Below are positions 1-10,132 of a stretch of DNA of 64,000 nucleotides, piece after piece. Source of the stretch: Spirodela intermedia (lineage: Eukaryota > Streptophyta > Magnoliopsida > Alismatales > Araceae); the NCBI GenBank assembly GCA_902729315.2, contig LR746275.1:3240001-3304000 (forward strand), in the 5' to 3' direction. The notes below the pieces were generated by a model that saw only the letters and a list, made by a program, of their open reading frames with translations, was not told the DNA's origin and made no database searches. Positions within the stretch are counted from its first letter, which is position 1. Every line of letters starts with the position of its first letter. Both the position numbers and the translations under genes were made by a program.

Positions 1-1011
1 CCGGCAAAACTTGCCTTAGAAATATCACGGACACTGAAAACCGAAGGTGTCCTGGTTGTCCACACATCATCTGCTGGAGATGTGTACAGTCTGAATTCGT
101 TTCTGAGCCTTTTCCCTGGCCACAGATTATTGAGGAGTCGTGAGACTGATGGGTTGGATTTTTCAGCTGCGCGTGAAATAATTTTGCAGAAGGGGGGAGG
201 TAGTCTAACTCTTGGCCCCGGGAGGGAAGAAAGTGAGAAAGCTGATTCATCTGGCAAATGCTTCACTCCGGAGTACAAACTGAAGCTGTTGCATTCTGCG
301 GAACCGCTGATTAAAGAGGAACCTTTGAAGCCATGGATCACGCTTAAGAGAAACGTGCAAAACATCAAGTATCTGTCATCGATGGTGGACATCAATTTTA
401 AGAGCAGGTATGTTTACGTCGATGTGGGTGCCCGGAGCTACGGTTCTAGCATTGGGAGCTGGTTCAAGAAACAGTACCCAAAACAGAACAAAACTTTTGA
501 TGTTTATGCAATTGAAGCTGATAGGACGTTTCATGCCGAATATGAGTCAAAGAAAGGAATTACGTTGCTCCCATATGCTGCCTGGGTACGCAATGAGACA
601 CTCTCATTTGAGATCAATGGGGACCCAGGCCAGAAGGATGAAATCAAAGGGAGGGGAATGGGTAGAATCCTGCCTGCTGCTGGATCGGCCACTGGTTTGA
701 CCAAGACCAGGGTCGTGGATGAAATACAGGCGTTTGACTTCGCTGAGTGGCTGAAGAACACAGTGTCCATGACGGACTTTGTGGTTATGAAGATGGATAT
801 CGAGGGGACAGAGTTCGATCTACTTCCAAGATTGTTCGAGACGGGGGCGATTTGCTTGATTGATGAGCTCTTTCTGGAGTGCCATTATAATCGGTGGCAG
901 AAATGTTGTCCAGGGCAGAGGTCGCCCAAGTACCAGAACACATATGGGCAGTGCTTGGAACTCTTTTCTCTGCTCAGGAAGAGCGGCGTCCTTGTTCATC
1001 AGTGGTGGTGA
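1..1011 (+). CDS. DUF7870 / FkbM-like methyltransferase family protein, C-terminal part (5' end outside window)
   Basis: The reading frame is open from base 1 to the TGA at 1009-1011, so the gene enters from the left and only its last 336 residues are present. The most conserved part reads YVDVGARSYGSS (about base 415), which resembles a SAM-binding glycine motif, followed by an acidic IEAD. Further on are MKMDIEGTEFDLLP, an ELFLECHYNRW block and a QWW end. These match the plant DUF7870 family, annotated as SAM-dependent or FkbM-like methyltransferases of unknown substrate, often with an N-terminal membrane anchor that would lie outside this window. No intron interrupts the visible part. The family call is strong; the enzymatic activity is inferred from the fold and no substrate is known. 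Confidence 0.85.
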   Translation, partial: PAKLALEISRTLKTEGVLVVHTSSAGDVYSLNSFLSLFPGHRLLRSRETDGLDFSAAREIILQKGGGSLTLGPGREESEKADSSGKCFTPEYKLKLLHSAEPLIKEEPLKPWITLKRNVQNIKYLSSMVDINFKSRYVYVDVGARSYGSSIGSWFKKQYPKQNKTFDVYAIEADRTFHAEYESKKGITLLPYAAWVRNETLSFEINGDPGQKDEIKGRGMGRILPAAGSATGLTKTRVVDEIQAFDFAEWLKNTVSMTDFVVMKMDIEGTEFDLLPRLFETGAICLIDELFLECHYNRWQKCCPGQRSPKYQNTYGQCLELFSLLRKSGVLVHQWW

Positions 1012-1560
1012 CTTTGCAAAACTATTACAGGAATACAGATCACACACTGCATATACTCCTACTGTAATATTTCCTTGTCATCATTTTGTTCTCGACAGTG
1101 TCTGCAACCTTTTCTATTTCACAATCAATTCCCCACACTATTGCTGAGGAATTTGTATTTTGTCCTTGTAATCCCACAAGGTGGTTTTTCCTCTTCAGAA
1201 TTATGAAAGTCAGGTTAAATCACGTGCGATTATTTCCCTTTTTATGTTTATTGTTCTCGTTAAACTGTGTTCTTTATTAATCATCTATACTGTTTGAGAA
1301 GGGAGGACAGGCAAAACAATCTCATAGCCGAAGTCTCCTGCAGATTCTTGAAGCATCGTAGCCGAAGAAGAAGTGGTGTGGTGTTATCCATGTCTAATCT
1401 CATAGTCTGTGGTCCGACTGCGATGGTGCTCTGCAGGTGAAGCAACTAATCCAGTTCTTCGATCAGATCTCCGGTTCCTCGTCTTCGGTTTCCTTTCTTG
1501 TTGGTTTCTGCAACATCGCGAATTAAAATGACAGTGCTGGATTAGTTGATTCCTAATTGG

Positions 1561-1799
1561 GCTGCCATCTTTCATGATTGAGACCTTGTTCATACCATTT
1601 TGTTTGAGAAGGTTTGTTCCTCGCCGACATCACCCGCTAGGTATGAATGGGGCATTATCCCAGAACAAGGTATGGATGTGGGTGAGCAGCCATCTTTCTT
1701 CCTTCTCATGGTTTTCTGCGCATGATTGAGCCCGTGTTCATACCATTCCTCGCCGACATCAGTTACTACGTATGAATGAGCCATTATCCAAGAACAAGG
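1561..1799. repeat. Two imperfect tandem copies of a ~110-bp unit
   Basis: Copy 1 runs 1561-1670 and copy 2 about 1685-1799. Both carry the same ordered blocks: a GCCATCTTTC start, CATGATTGAG, GTTCATACCATT, CCTCGCCGACATCA, GTATGAATG and an AGAACAAGG end, with small indels between them. The sequence is non-coding and its origin is unknown. Confidence 0.75.
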
Positions 1800-2018
1800 A
1801 TAATATATTTATTTGTTTATTTATTTTATTTTTTAAATGTGTCGTATCCTTTTTTTTTCTTCCCTAGTAAAATGATTGTTGTGTTCGTATGGTGTGGATC
1901 AGTCAACGGGAGAGGGGGAACCTCCGGGTTGTTTGATCGAGACCAATGAATGACTCGGGCTCGCCTTCCACCCACCCCTAGAACAGGGAAGGGGATTCGA
2001 GATCGAGAGGCCGGTCCA

Positions 2019-2025
<7 letters not shown>

Positions 2026-2056
<31 letters not shown>
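2026..2056. repeat. (GA)n microsatellite
   Basis: Uninterrupted GA dinucleotide run in the spacer. Shorter CT runs follow at about 2086-2101 and 2195-2218. Confidence 0.95.
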
Positions 2057-2060
<4 letters not shown>

Positions 2061-2433
2061 CCGTGTATAAATTAATTTATTTTCCCTCTCTCTCTCTCTC
2101 TAACCAGTTTTCGGCCTTTTGCGCTTGGCGACGAGAAGAAGACAGCAGCATGATCGTGTATAAATGTACAGTCAGACACCTGAATACCACCTTGCTCTCT
2201 CTCTCTCTCTCTCTCTCTACCCAATCATGACTTTATCTCGTTGGAGCCCTGGTCAACATCACATCCGCCCAACTTGTCGGTGGGGAGTGTCTTCGAATGG
2301 TTAGTCGTTGACCTCCTTGTGGATTTGACGAGAGGCCTTAGAGAAGAACCTATAAATTAGGAAGAGGAGACGGTTTTATTTCGTTGTTTTAGACATATGA
2401 TTGCTCTCTGAGCGCCATTATCTAACCTTAAAT

Positions 2434-2443
2434 AGACAGATAG

Positions 2444-2485
<42 letters not shown>

Positions 2486-2519
2486 CTAGAGAGAGAAAGA
2501 GAGAGAAAGAGAGAGAAAG

Positions 2520-2563
<44 letters not shown>
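2434..2563. repeat. Compound microsatellite: GATA, then GA, then GAGAAA repeats
   Basis: A GATA tetranucleotide run (about 2438-2463) passes directly into GA repeats, then a regular GAGAGAAA register, then GA again up to about 2563. It lies about 230 bp beyond the stop codon of the minus-strand PADRE gene. Confidence 0.95.
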
Positions 2564-2564
<1 letters not shown>

Positions 2565-2794
2565 GTTGTGTTGACCCAACGAAATCCTTGGCAGTCACTT
2601 GCCCGATCACCGGAGTAAACCGGAGAAATTACAACTGCCAACGATCAATACCTGAGTGATATCATCTCTCTATCCCGGAGATCATCTGTGGCGAGAAAAA
2701 CAGGAATCCCTGGAGAGTGAAGGAAGCAATGGACCAAAGAATCCCCGTTGACTTCAGACTTCATCAGAGGCCCATGCGGCGGCAGAAGTACCGA

Positions 2795-3319
2795 TTACGC
2801 TTCCTCCGAGACGCTCTCCAGACGCGGCCGCCACAGGTGCCGCCGGTAAGCCGGCTTCCTCTCCTCGTGAGCCACCGTCGAAAGACCTTCTCCGGCTACG
2901 GCGGGTTCCTTCTCCGCCGGCGAAACTCCACCGCCGCCAGCTGCATTGGTCTTCCTCTCCAAGGGAATCGCCGCCGGAAGAGCTTCCGAGGCGCCCGCGG
3001 CCTTCTTGGAAGCCTTCCTCCGGTTGGTTCTCCTCATCGCCTTGCTCCTCCTCTCCTGCTGGAGAGACGCCTCCGGTATCAGGAAGTATATGCTTCCTCG
3101 CCGGAGCTCAGACCTCGGAGACGAGATGAGGGTCCGCCGGAGGACTCCCTGAGAGCAAGGATTGCTCAAAACGTGTCCGGGGTTCCCCCTGAGAACCTCG
3201 CCAGCGGTTACTCTCCGGCTGAACTCCTCCACGCGGCCGCCCAGGTGGACGACCCGGACCACGTCTAGGGTTCCGCAGGGGAGAACGCAAGCCAGGCAAC
3301 ACCTGACGCTGTTACCCAT
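2795..3319 (-). CDS. PADRE (DUF4228) domain protein, 174 aa, intronless
   Basis: Start is the ATG at 3319-3317 and stop the TAA at 2797-2795. A longer frame begins at 3379, but its first 20 residues are low-complexity; the family starts at MGNS, and Gly2 followed by clustered cysteines (RCCLAC) is the usual signal for N-myristoylation and palmitoylation at a membrane. The N-terminal half reads LDVVRVVHLGGRVEEF, then VTAGEVL, HVLSNPCSQGV and RGSIYFLIP, the conserved PADRE core. The basic Ala/Gly-rich linker and the WRPRLESVSE end are also typical, so the protein looks complete. Members are plant-specific, often induced by pathogens or abiotic stress, and have no known biochemical activity. Upstream on the minus strand is a (GA)n tract at 3419-3449. 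Confidence 0.88.
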   Translation of the reverse strand: MGNSVRCCLACVLPCGTLDVVRVVHLGGRVEEFSRRVTAGEVLRGNPGHVLSNPCSQGVLRRTLISSPRSELRRGSIYFLIPEASLQQERRSKAMRRTNRRKASKKAAGASEALPAAIPLERKTNAAGGGGVSPAEKEPAVAGEGLSTVAHEERKPAYRRHLWRPRLESVSEEA

Positions 3320-3417
3320 CTCTCTCTCTCTATTCTCCTCTCTCCTCCTCCCCCGCTCACCTTCAACTTCCTCCGGCACCGAGACCTTCCTATACGTGGG
3401 TAGTTAAGATATTCACC

Positions 3418-3418
<1 letters not shown>

Positions 3419-3449
<31 letters not shown>
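3419..3449. repeat. (GA)n microsatellite upstream of the PADRE gene
   Basis: GA run about 100 bp upstream of the PADRE start codon, probably in its 5' UTR or core promoter. Such tracts can bind BBR/BPC GAGA-factor proteins in plants; that role here is inference. Confidence 0.9.
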
Positions 3450-3452
<3 letters not shown>

Positions 3453-3527
3453 CAGGAGTAACATGGGACTGCCGGAGAGACGACCCGGAGATAGTCAGGC
3501 GGCGGCGATTGATTGACGAGACGATGA

Positions 3528-3866
3528 CGTCGTCCTGACCGCTCCCGGGTTCTCGCACGGTCATCATCTTCTTCTCCGGCACCGGCGGGGCCCCGCCATG
3601 TTCACAGAAGGACCGTCTCTTCGTCGTCCGATCACTTTCCGGCGGACCGATTCGAGGACAGCGCAACTGCCCCCGGCCCCTCCACCTCTGCTCAGGGCGG
3701 CGCCGGCGGGAGTCCCACGGTGTACGGCGGCGGAGCAGCCGGCTACGGGCTCGTGCCTCCTGGGTTGCTCAATCATGTGGACCTCAGCGATCGAGCGAGA
3801 GATCACAACTTCGTGGGACCATGCCGAACAAATCCAAGGAAAATTAATCATATGATCTCAACGTAA
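3528..3866 (+). other. GC-rich open frame without an initiator; possible exon remnant
   Basis: The plus frame from 3528 to the TAA at 3864-3866 is open for 112 codons. It encodes a Ser/Pro/Gly-rich stretch and then a less biased segment (GYGLVPPGLLNHVDLSDRA). There is no ATG until near the end, I do not recognise a family, and the region is GC-rich, where open frames arise by chance. It could be a degraded transcription-factor exon or ordinary promoter sequence of the PADRE gene. Confidence 0.15.
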
Positions 3867-4350
3867 TTCTTTCATAATTTTTTTTTTAAAAAAAATCTTA
3901 TTGCGTTATATCTTGCAAACATTCTTAATATATCAGGGAGAAGGTTACTATCTATATTTGTTTATTATTTTTTTAATGAGAATATTATTCTTCACACAAT
4001 GAAATATCACAAGTGAGGAAATTACATTGGGTTCCCTCTAAGAACCTTTTGAATCTTCTCATATCCTCTGGGCACCCTCCCTACCAAGACGACGACTCTC
4101 ATCATGCACTCTTCAACCATGTTACATTCTATGATCAGTTATTTTTGTGTAGTCTTTTATGATTTTTCCTCTTATTCAAGCCCAACAATGGCCACCGTCT
4201 CCATCTCCATCTCCACATTGTTGACAAAGTTCTATCATCACCATTATCATTAGTACACTTTTAGTAAATTGTGAAGAACAAGGAGCTGAAACCCTTTTAG
4301 TCATTATTTGCATTATATAGCAAACTAGAGAAAGAAAAACCTTCTCTTAT

Positions 4351-4697
4351 GACTTGGGATTGCATGGACATTTGGACTTGGGGTACAACGTGTATGTTGT
4401 AAATACAAAGGTTGAAAATTATGTACCGTTAGTCTCAATTTTTGAGGTCAACGATGCCAAGATCATTAAATAAATAAAAAATTTTTGACTTCAAAGGTTG
4501 GTACATAAATAAATATTGTCCTTGGTAGACTCTAGAGCATTCTCATTGGTACGACTTGGGATTTTATGGACATTTGGACTTGGGGAAAAAGAATACAACA
4601 TATATTTTGTAAATACAAAGGTTGAAAATTATGTACCATTATTCTCAATTTTGGAGGTCAACGATGCCAAGATCATTATATAAATAAATTTTTTTGA
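4351..4697. repeat. Two direct copies of a ~140-bp AT-rich repeat
   Basis: Copy 1 is 4351-4490 and copy 2 is 4553-4697. Both begin GACTTGGGAT and share a GGACATTTGGACTTGGGG block, a TGTAAATACAAAGGTTG block and a GAGGTCAACGATGCCAAG block, and both end in an AAATAAA-type AT tract. They are non-coding. They may be fragments of an old mobile element. Confidence 0.8.
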
Positions 4698-5339
4698 GTA
4701 ATGTATCAACATTTATTTCGCACAATGTTATTTTGACAAAAAATATGAGATTTTTTATACAAATTATATCTTAAATATCATTTTGTAAAAATAACTATTT
4801 TACTTTTGGGTATATTTTCCTCAATCTAATGGTTGTTCTTATCTAATGGTTGTTCTTATTCCGAAATCACCCCCCATCACTCATTAAGGGTCGTTTTCTA
4901 ACCTAATCATCAGTCTAAAAGTAATGCATTAGGTGATTAGACTCACTTCTTGAAAATAGAAAGGTACACACTGGTTATCCCATCAGTCTTAACATCACAT
5001 GAGACTATTCCAAGGATTAAGGTAATATTATACTAATATTTGATAGTATTAAATCACCATCTTGCCCTTCCACATATTTTAAATTGCAAGGCTCTCAAAG
5101 TCAACGTATAGACCCTACATCATCTCATTTTCAAGCTTAAATACAAGCTATTCTATCTATTGTACTATCCACATCATTTTTATAACAAAGTTGTTATCGA
5201 TCTTCTTTTCAATGTTGCAAAAGAGGATGAACTTTATGTATCTTATGCAATAAACACATGAGAGCTAGTTTATTTACTACTTCACAAACAAGCTACTAGA
5301 CATAAATGATTATATAAAATCATTATTAAAAAATTGACA

Positions 5340-5600
5340 TTTATATTGAATGATACAAAGTTGAGATGCCAAAGGCTTTGCACAAGTAGATGATCACTTG
5401 TACGTCAAAGATGGTATCTATTTGTGTATAAATCATATGAAAGCAATCCAAAAATAGATATTTTCACAATTGGATGTCAAAGCTGCATTCGTGAGTGGTC
5501 AATTTGCCAACCGGTGTATATATCTTCTCATCTAGGAATTTCTCACATTATGATTCAGCATGTTGACTCAGAAAAGCACTTGCAATTTCAAACAAACGCA
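5340..5600 (+). mobile_element. Possible decayed Ty1/copia pol fragment
   Basis: Near 5467 one frame reads QLDVKAAFVSG, resembling the copia reverse-transcriptase block LDVK-x-AFLxG. A neighbouring frame reads CIRE followed by VYISSHL, reminiscent of the end of a copia RNase H, and LYVK occurs near 5398. The pieces are short, sit in different frames and are not in the expected order, so this is a weak call for an old rearranged remnant. Confidence 0.25.
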
Positions 5601-7992
5601 CAGAATTTGCTTGCTTAAAACACTTTTCTGCTATTATTCACTGATCGAGCTTCGGAATGAGTAGTCATATTTTAGCCATGAGTCTTTCCTCAAGCTCTCT
5701 TGGTTACATTATTCTTACTCTTTATAGTGATTGATATGATTATTAACTGGTCTGATTTTATCTCTCAAGATATAATTAAAAAAAAAAATAATGAAAGATC
5801 TTCAGAGCTTTTAATTATTTATTAAGGATTGAAGTGACTTCTTCTATGAAAAGTTACCTACCTTTTCACAATCAATTCTGAAGTAAATAGACAAAAAAGA
5901 TTTAATGTGATGAATTTCTACCCAATTTGGACTCTACTTGTGATAAATGCGTCTATCACCTCAAGCAATATTATCCATTATATCTCCTTTTTACTCAACT
6001 TAACATCCCTTAAGTTGTTCACAAAGTCAAACACTTTGTTAGTACTCCAAGTTTTGCTTGTTGTACTACAATTCTTCAGATCTTACGATTCCAAAAAGGC
6101 TTATGACATTAGGGTTTGTTCTTCTCTACCACTTCCAACTCAAAGCTTAAAGTCCCTGATGTGTTCTATCACAGATCAAACATCTATCACGTGCTGATGT
6201 GTTCTATGTAATGCTTATTTACCTTATTTTGTCAAAAGGATAAGAAATAATCTAATTTCTCTCAATCCGTTATTACAAAAATAATAAGTTGAACCAGACA
6301 ACATGACTTTAGATGACCGTTTATTGTTCCAAGCATCTATATGTCTACTCTTGCTCTTACGCATGGTGTGTGACTACTAAAATGCCATCTGAATAGCCCA
6401 AAATTAGATCTTTAACGAGCCTATCAAATACATGAATTGAGACTGACTTTCACTTTACAAGACATTGTAAAAATCTGGCAACATTTCTTCTAGCATATGG
6501 TTAACACATTTCTCCATTAAATCTCATACTCACATGAGCTTCAACCTCTTCCATGACGAATTCTTGATTTTTCTCCGTAGAACGTCAAGACTCTGAGGGA
6601 GGATTTAACAAATATTATAATATATTTTTTATGAGGACCGTATAGAGTTTCTGATCTCTCCAAGGTTTTCCCCTTTGTGATAAACAACTATCCTTATTCT
6701 TCTCTTTTCCAAGTGATATGTTGACTGTAACAGTCACAAGAACTAAACCATTCAATCCTCTTCTGCATGGCCACAATAATCCCATTTAGAGACACTAATT
6801 TTGTAGACTGGGGAACAATCAAACCCCTAATATGGTTTCAGACCTAAGTTATTTTCAGCTACCCATCTTAGGATACACAGGCACCCTGTGATGGGCTACT
6901 GGAACAGAGTGGGGTATGGAAAATGTATGAAGAAATGGGTAATCATGATGATGGCTTGGAGGAGGTGACTATCAGGCAATGATGCTAGACAGAGCCGACC
7001 AAGGTGCATAGAGAAACATAAACACCATTATTTTGCGAGGAAAGGAGATATACAGACAAGAACATAAGGGCATAACCAGTTTAATTATATAACAACTAGA
7101 AGGATGAACAGTTGTGGAACGAAAATGTTCAAAAAAGGAGAAAAAAACTTCTCAATATGGTCGTGAATCAGTTCACACAAAGATTGCAGATTAAAATCCA
7201 AACAATGAAGCGGGCTAGCTTTACAACCACAAAAACTTAAGTGATTCTCAAAAAATTGAAGTACTGAAGTAAGTATGATCGGCTCCTTATGGTAGGACAA
7301 CAAGATTAACTTGATTGCCTTCCGCGAGTTGGTTCTCCAATGCCTTGAACAAAGAGACCGATAAGACTGGTTAGATTACAGTCCCACATTTAGTCATCCA
7401 GTGTACAAGGTTTCTCGTCTACACATTCAAAAATTTCCTAAACTCAGGTAATGCAAGCCTGAAAACATGGCATTGAGTACTGATAGTAATGGATGGGAAT
7501 ATGCGTCTGTTCAGAGTTCTTTTGTGAACATGTCAGACGAATTTGAGGCATGAAGAAATCGTTTTCCGGATCCAAGTATCTCGCTAGAATAGCTTACATC
7601 AACCTTAAAGTCAACAAAATACATATAAAATGGACAACCAAGGAAATTAAAAATAAGGAACGACAAAAAAAAAAAAAAAACATCTCACGCCAAAATGCCC
7701 GCAAACAATAAACCTAAAACAGGTAAGGCTGAGAGATGCCATAAACATTAAGCAAACATACCTCTGGTAAAAGAAAGATCGATAACTATTTCAACATATT
7801 CTCGAGGACAAAAGCAGAAAGTATCACAACGGTGCGAATTCCCCATACAAAAAGTGTTACAAACGAAACAACATCCCATTTCTCGCGCATTTCCCACCCT
7901 AGAATGCAGGGAGAGACTAGGCAACAGGGGCGACGTGACGGAGGTACCCTGAGTAATCTCTGGCGGAGACAACGAGCTCCTTTAGATCCATA

Positions 7993-8646
7993 TCACACGC
8001 GCGAGGCCATGGCGGGTCCTGCAGCAGACGCCGCTCCGCCGAGAAAAGACAATAATCCGGATCCACCGACGCCAGGCTCCTGTTCGTCGAGGAAGAGGTC
8101 CTCAGGCATCCGGAAAGCGCCGTGTACACACACTAGAGCAGCCCCAACCAGGAGGGCAGAGATGAGCAGCGAACCGACCGAGGTAAGGAACACGACGAAG
8201 ACGGTGACGACAACGAGACCGATGAGGGTCTCCCGGTCGGAAAACTGGCGCCCGAGGATGACAAGCGGCGGATCGGCAGGGCGGAAGAGATAGAGGAAGC
8301 ACCAGGAAGCAAGGAGGGCGAGGAGCACAAAGAGAGAGATGGGATGCGAGAGGAGGGAGAGAGCGAGAACGGCGGCTAGGAACGCGATGTAGTTGATCCG
8401 GAAGTACGATACGTTCTTGCGGACGCGGGAGGCGGCCTCCGAGACGGACTCCGGACGGGAGAAGGAGGATCTGTCCGCCAGCTCGTACCACGGCCGGCGG
8501 TTGACGAGGGAGCGGCGCACGGAGTCGGAGAGCCGGGAAAGGAAGAGGCGGAAGGCCGGCGTGGAGATCGGCGCTGTCTGCTGAGCGGATCCGGCGGCGG
8601 CCTGCCCCGTCGAGACGGGGATGGCGGTCGCCGGCGAGGAGGCCAT
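7993..8646 (-). CDS. PRA1: PRA1 family protein (B-type), 217 aa, intronless
   Basis: Start ATG at 8646-8644; the stop occupies 7995-7993. PRA1 proteins are small integral membrane proteins of the ER, Golgi and endosomes that bind prenylated Rab GTPases and act in vesicle traffic. The sequence shows a polar Ala/Ser-rich N terminus, RRPWYEL (residues 50-56), NVSYFRINY (78-86), a hydrophobic hairpin at about 86-121, a conserved FRPADPPL loop, a second hydrophobic block at about 141-173, and FRMPEDLFLDEQ before a Gly/Ala-rich tail. Length and single-exon structure fit plant PRA1.B members. The start is 815 bp from the divergent PYL start, so the two genes share an intergenic promoter. Confidence 0.95.
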   Translation of the reverse strand: MASSPATAIPVSTGQAAAGSAQQTAPISTPAFRLFLSRLSDSVRRSLVNRRPWYELADRSSFSRPESVSEAASRVRKNVSYFRINYIAFLAAVLALSLLSHPISLFVLLALLASWCFLYLFRPADPPLVILGRQFSDRETLIGLVVVTVFVVFLTSVGSLLISALLVGAALVCVHGAFRMPEDLFLDEQEPGVGGSGLLSFLGGAASAAGPAMASRV

Positions 8647-9292
8647 GGTCGGCGGCGGAAGGGCGCCGAAGATCTGAGCACCTCTGCTTTCCCCGCCCCG
8701 CTTCTCTCTCTCTCGCTCAGGGCATCACCCTCTTCCGTCAGATCGAAGCGCAAAGTACAGAGGGATATTTATTAAACAGAATAATTCGTATTAAAGTTTT
8801 TTACAAAAAATCGTTCATAAATAAGCCAGTATGCTCGATTAAAAAATATGGACCTACTCCGTGATGGTTGTAAATGGGCTATCTCAGCCCATTAGGGCCC
8901 ATGTTGGAGCAAGGAATAAATATGGGCTTCTTTGCTATGGGGCGAGGATTTCGGTTAAGTGGACCCCGCTTGAACTGGCAGCGGGCCCCGTGCCTACGGC
9001 CATGAGAATCGGGTCTAGGGAGGGGGAGGTGACCGAACGGCCCACTGTCGTCACCTCGGGGAGGTGATCTCGTCCTGTCCCTCCACTTGCCCGTACGACG
9101 ACGCGACCCTCCACACGTTGCGAGGGCGTGCCTGACGGGCCGGGCTGTGCTGCCGGTTGGCTCCCCTCGCGCCGCCACCGCTTCGCTTGTCTCCACGCGT
9201 TCAGTGGTGCCGCCGCCAAGTGGCCGACCTACCCCACCGGCCCACTTGCCAATTTAACCTTCGGCCCGTCAAGTGTAAGCATAAACTCTCCC

Positions 9293-9295
<3 letters not shown>

Positions 9296-9326
<31 letters not shown>
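9296..9326 (+). repeat. (CT)n tract in the PYL promoter
   Basis: A pyrimidine tract immediately upstream of the TATA box of PYL. CT/GA tracts at this position are common in plant core promoters (Y patch or GAGA element). Confidence 0.9.
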
Positions 9327-9331
<5 letters not shown>

Positions 9332-9336
9332 CTCTC

Positions 9337-9343
9337 TATAAAG
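9337..9343 (+). promoter_or_regulatory. Probable TATA box of PYL (TATAAAG)
   Basis: TATAAAG lies 118 bp before the ATG at 9461 and directly after the CT tract. A start of transcription about 30 bp downstream would leave a 5' UTR of roughly 90 bases, which is reasonable. Confidence 0.6.
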
Positions 9344-9460
9344 AGAGAGAAGGGGATAAAGATGAGTTTCTGCAGACATCCATTCTCCACCCGTCACAGT
9401 AGCGAGGAAGATCGGGCCGGAGAGTAGAGAGGGAGAGAGAGGGAAGGGGAGAGGATCACA

Positions 9461-10132
9461 ATGCGCTACACACTGTGGAGGCCTTCATCGTCGACGCTAC
9501 AGAGGAAGATCAGCGGCGGCGGCGACGGCGGCGGAGGGGCGATGAGCTGCGTGGCGGAAGCGGCGGCGGCGGCGGCGGAGGCGCCGTGCGCGGGGCCGGC
9601 TCAGCAGCAGGAGGTGCCAGAGGCGGTGGCGCGGTACCACGCGCACGAGGTGGCGGAGAACCAGTGCTCGTCGGCGGTGGTGCAGACGATCGCGGCGCCG
9701 GTGGCCGCCGTGTGGTCCATGGTGCGGCGCTTCGACAACCCGCAGGCGTACAAGCACTTCGTCAAGAGCTGCCACGTTATCGTCGGCGACGGTAACGTGG
9801 GCACGCTCCGGGAGGTGCGCGTGGTCTCCGGCCTGCCGGCGGCGACCAGCCGCGAGCGCCTGGAGATCCTCGACGACGAGCGCCACGTTCTGAGCTTCCG
9901 CATCGTCGGTGGCGAGCACCGCCTCTCCAACTACCGCTCCGTCACCACCCTCCACCCCTCCGCCGCCGGCGACGGCACGGTGGTCGTCGAGTCCTACGTC
10001 GTGGACGTGCCACCGGGGAACACCAGGGAGGACACCCGCGTCTTCGTGGACACCATCGTCAAGTGCAACCTGCAATCTCTCGCCCAGACCGCCGAGAACC
10101 TCTGCAAGCTCCCTGACCCATCTTCTCCCTGA
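9461..10132 (+). CDS. PYL: Abscisic acid receptor PYR/PYL/RCAR, PYL4-6 type, 223 aa, intronless
   Basis: ATG 9461 to TGA 10130-10132. This START-fold receptor binds ABA and then inhibits clade A PP2C phosphatases in cytosol and nucleus. Visible elements are the ABA-contacting Lys102 (FVKSC), the gate loop SGLPA (123-127), the latch HRL (153-155), NYRSVTTLH, VVESYVVDVPPGNT and the C-terminal helix (FVDTIVKCNLQSLAQTAENL). FDNPQAYKHF and the long variable N terminus place it with the monomeric PYL4/5/6 group. The N terminus (residues 1-50) contains Gly and Ala runs encoded by GGC/GCG repeats. Met28 is a second in-frame start, but MRYTLWRPSSS resembles the start of related PYL4 proteins, so the first ATG is preferred. 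GC-rich and intronless, as usual for this clade. Confidence 0.96.
   Translation: MRYTLWRPSSSTLQRKISGGGDGGGGAMSCVAEAAAAAAEAPCAGPAQQQEVPEAVARYHAHEVAENQCSSAVVQTIAAPVAAVWSMVRRFDNPQAYKHFVKSCHVIVGDGNVGTLREVRVVSGLPAATSRERLEILDDERHVLSFRIVGGEHRLSNYRSVTTLHPSAAGDGTVVVESYVVDVPPGNTREDTRVFVDTIVKCNLQSLAQTAENLCKLPDPSSP

Larger units (their letters stand above)
1012..2794. other. Spacer with microsatellites and a duplicated 110-bp unit
   Basis: No supported gene. After the likely 3' UTR of the methyltransferase come a two-copy repeat (1561-1799), several GA/CT tracts and a compound GATA/GA microsatellite. The region past 2600 would be the 3' flank of the minus-strand PADRE gene. Open frames here are microsatellite translations or short chance frames. 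Confidence 0.6.
3867..7992. other. AT-rich spacer with decayed repeats; 3' flank of PRA1 at its right end
   Basis: No intact gene found across about 4.1 kb. It holds two copies of a ~140-bp direct repeat (4351-4490 and 4553-4697), a possible decayed copia-type fragment near 5340-5600, and an A-rich run at 7667-7680. The right end, from about 7400, probably includes the 3' UTR of the minus-strand PRA1 gene. Confidence 0.6.
8647..9460. other. Divergent promoter region between PRA1 (-) and PYL (+)
   Basis: This 814-bp spacer separates two head-to-head genes. The PYL side holds a CT tract (9296-9326) and a TATA box (9337-9343). Repeated GGGCC/GGCCC words (for example TTAGGGCCCA near 8893) resemble TCP or telo-box-adjacent promoter elements. 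No gene is supported inside it. Confidence 0.6.

Noticed and set aside
2717-3268. 183-codon plus-strand frame
   Set aside because: Antisense to the PADRE/DUF4228 gene, which has clear family motifs; Arg/Pro/Leu-rich shadow.
7316-7372. Minus-strand piece reading ALENQLAEGNQVNLVVLP followed by stop, after an AG acceptor
   Set aside because: Looks exon-like, but I found no upstream exon to join and no family match; 18 codons can be chance.
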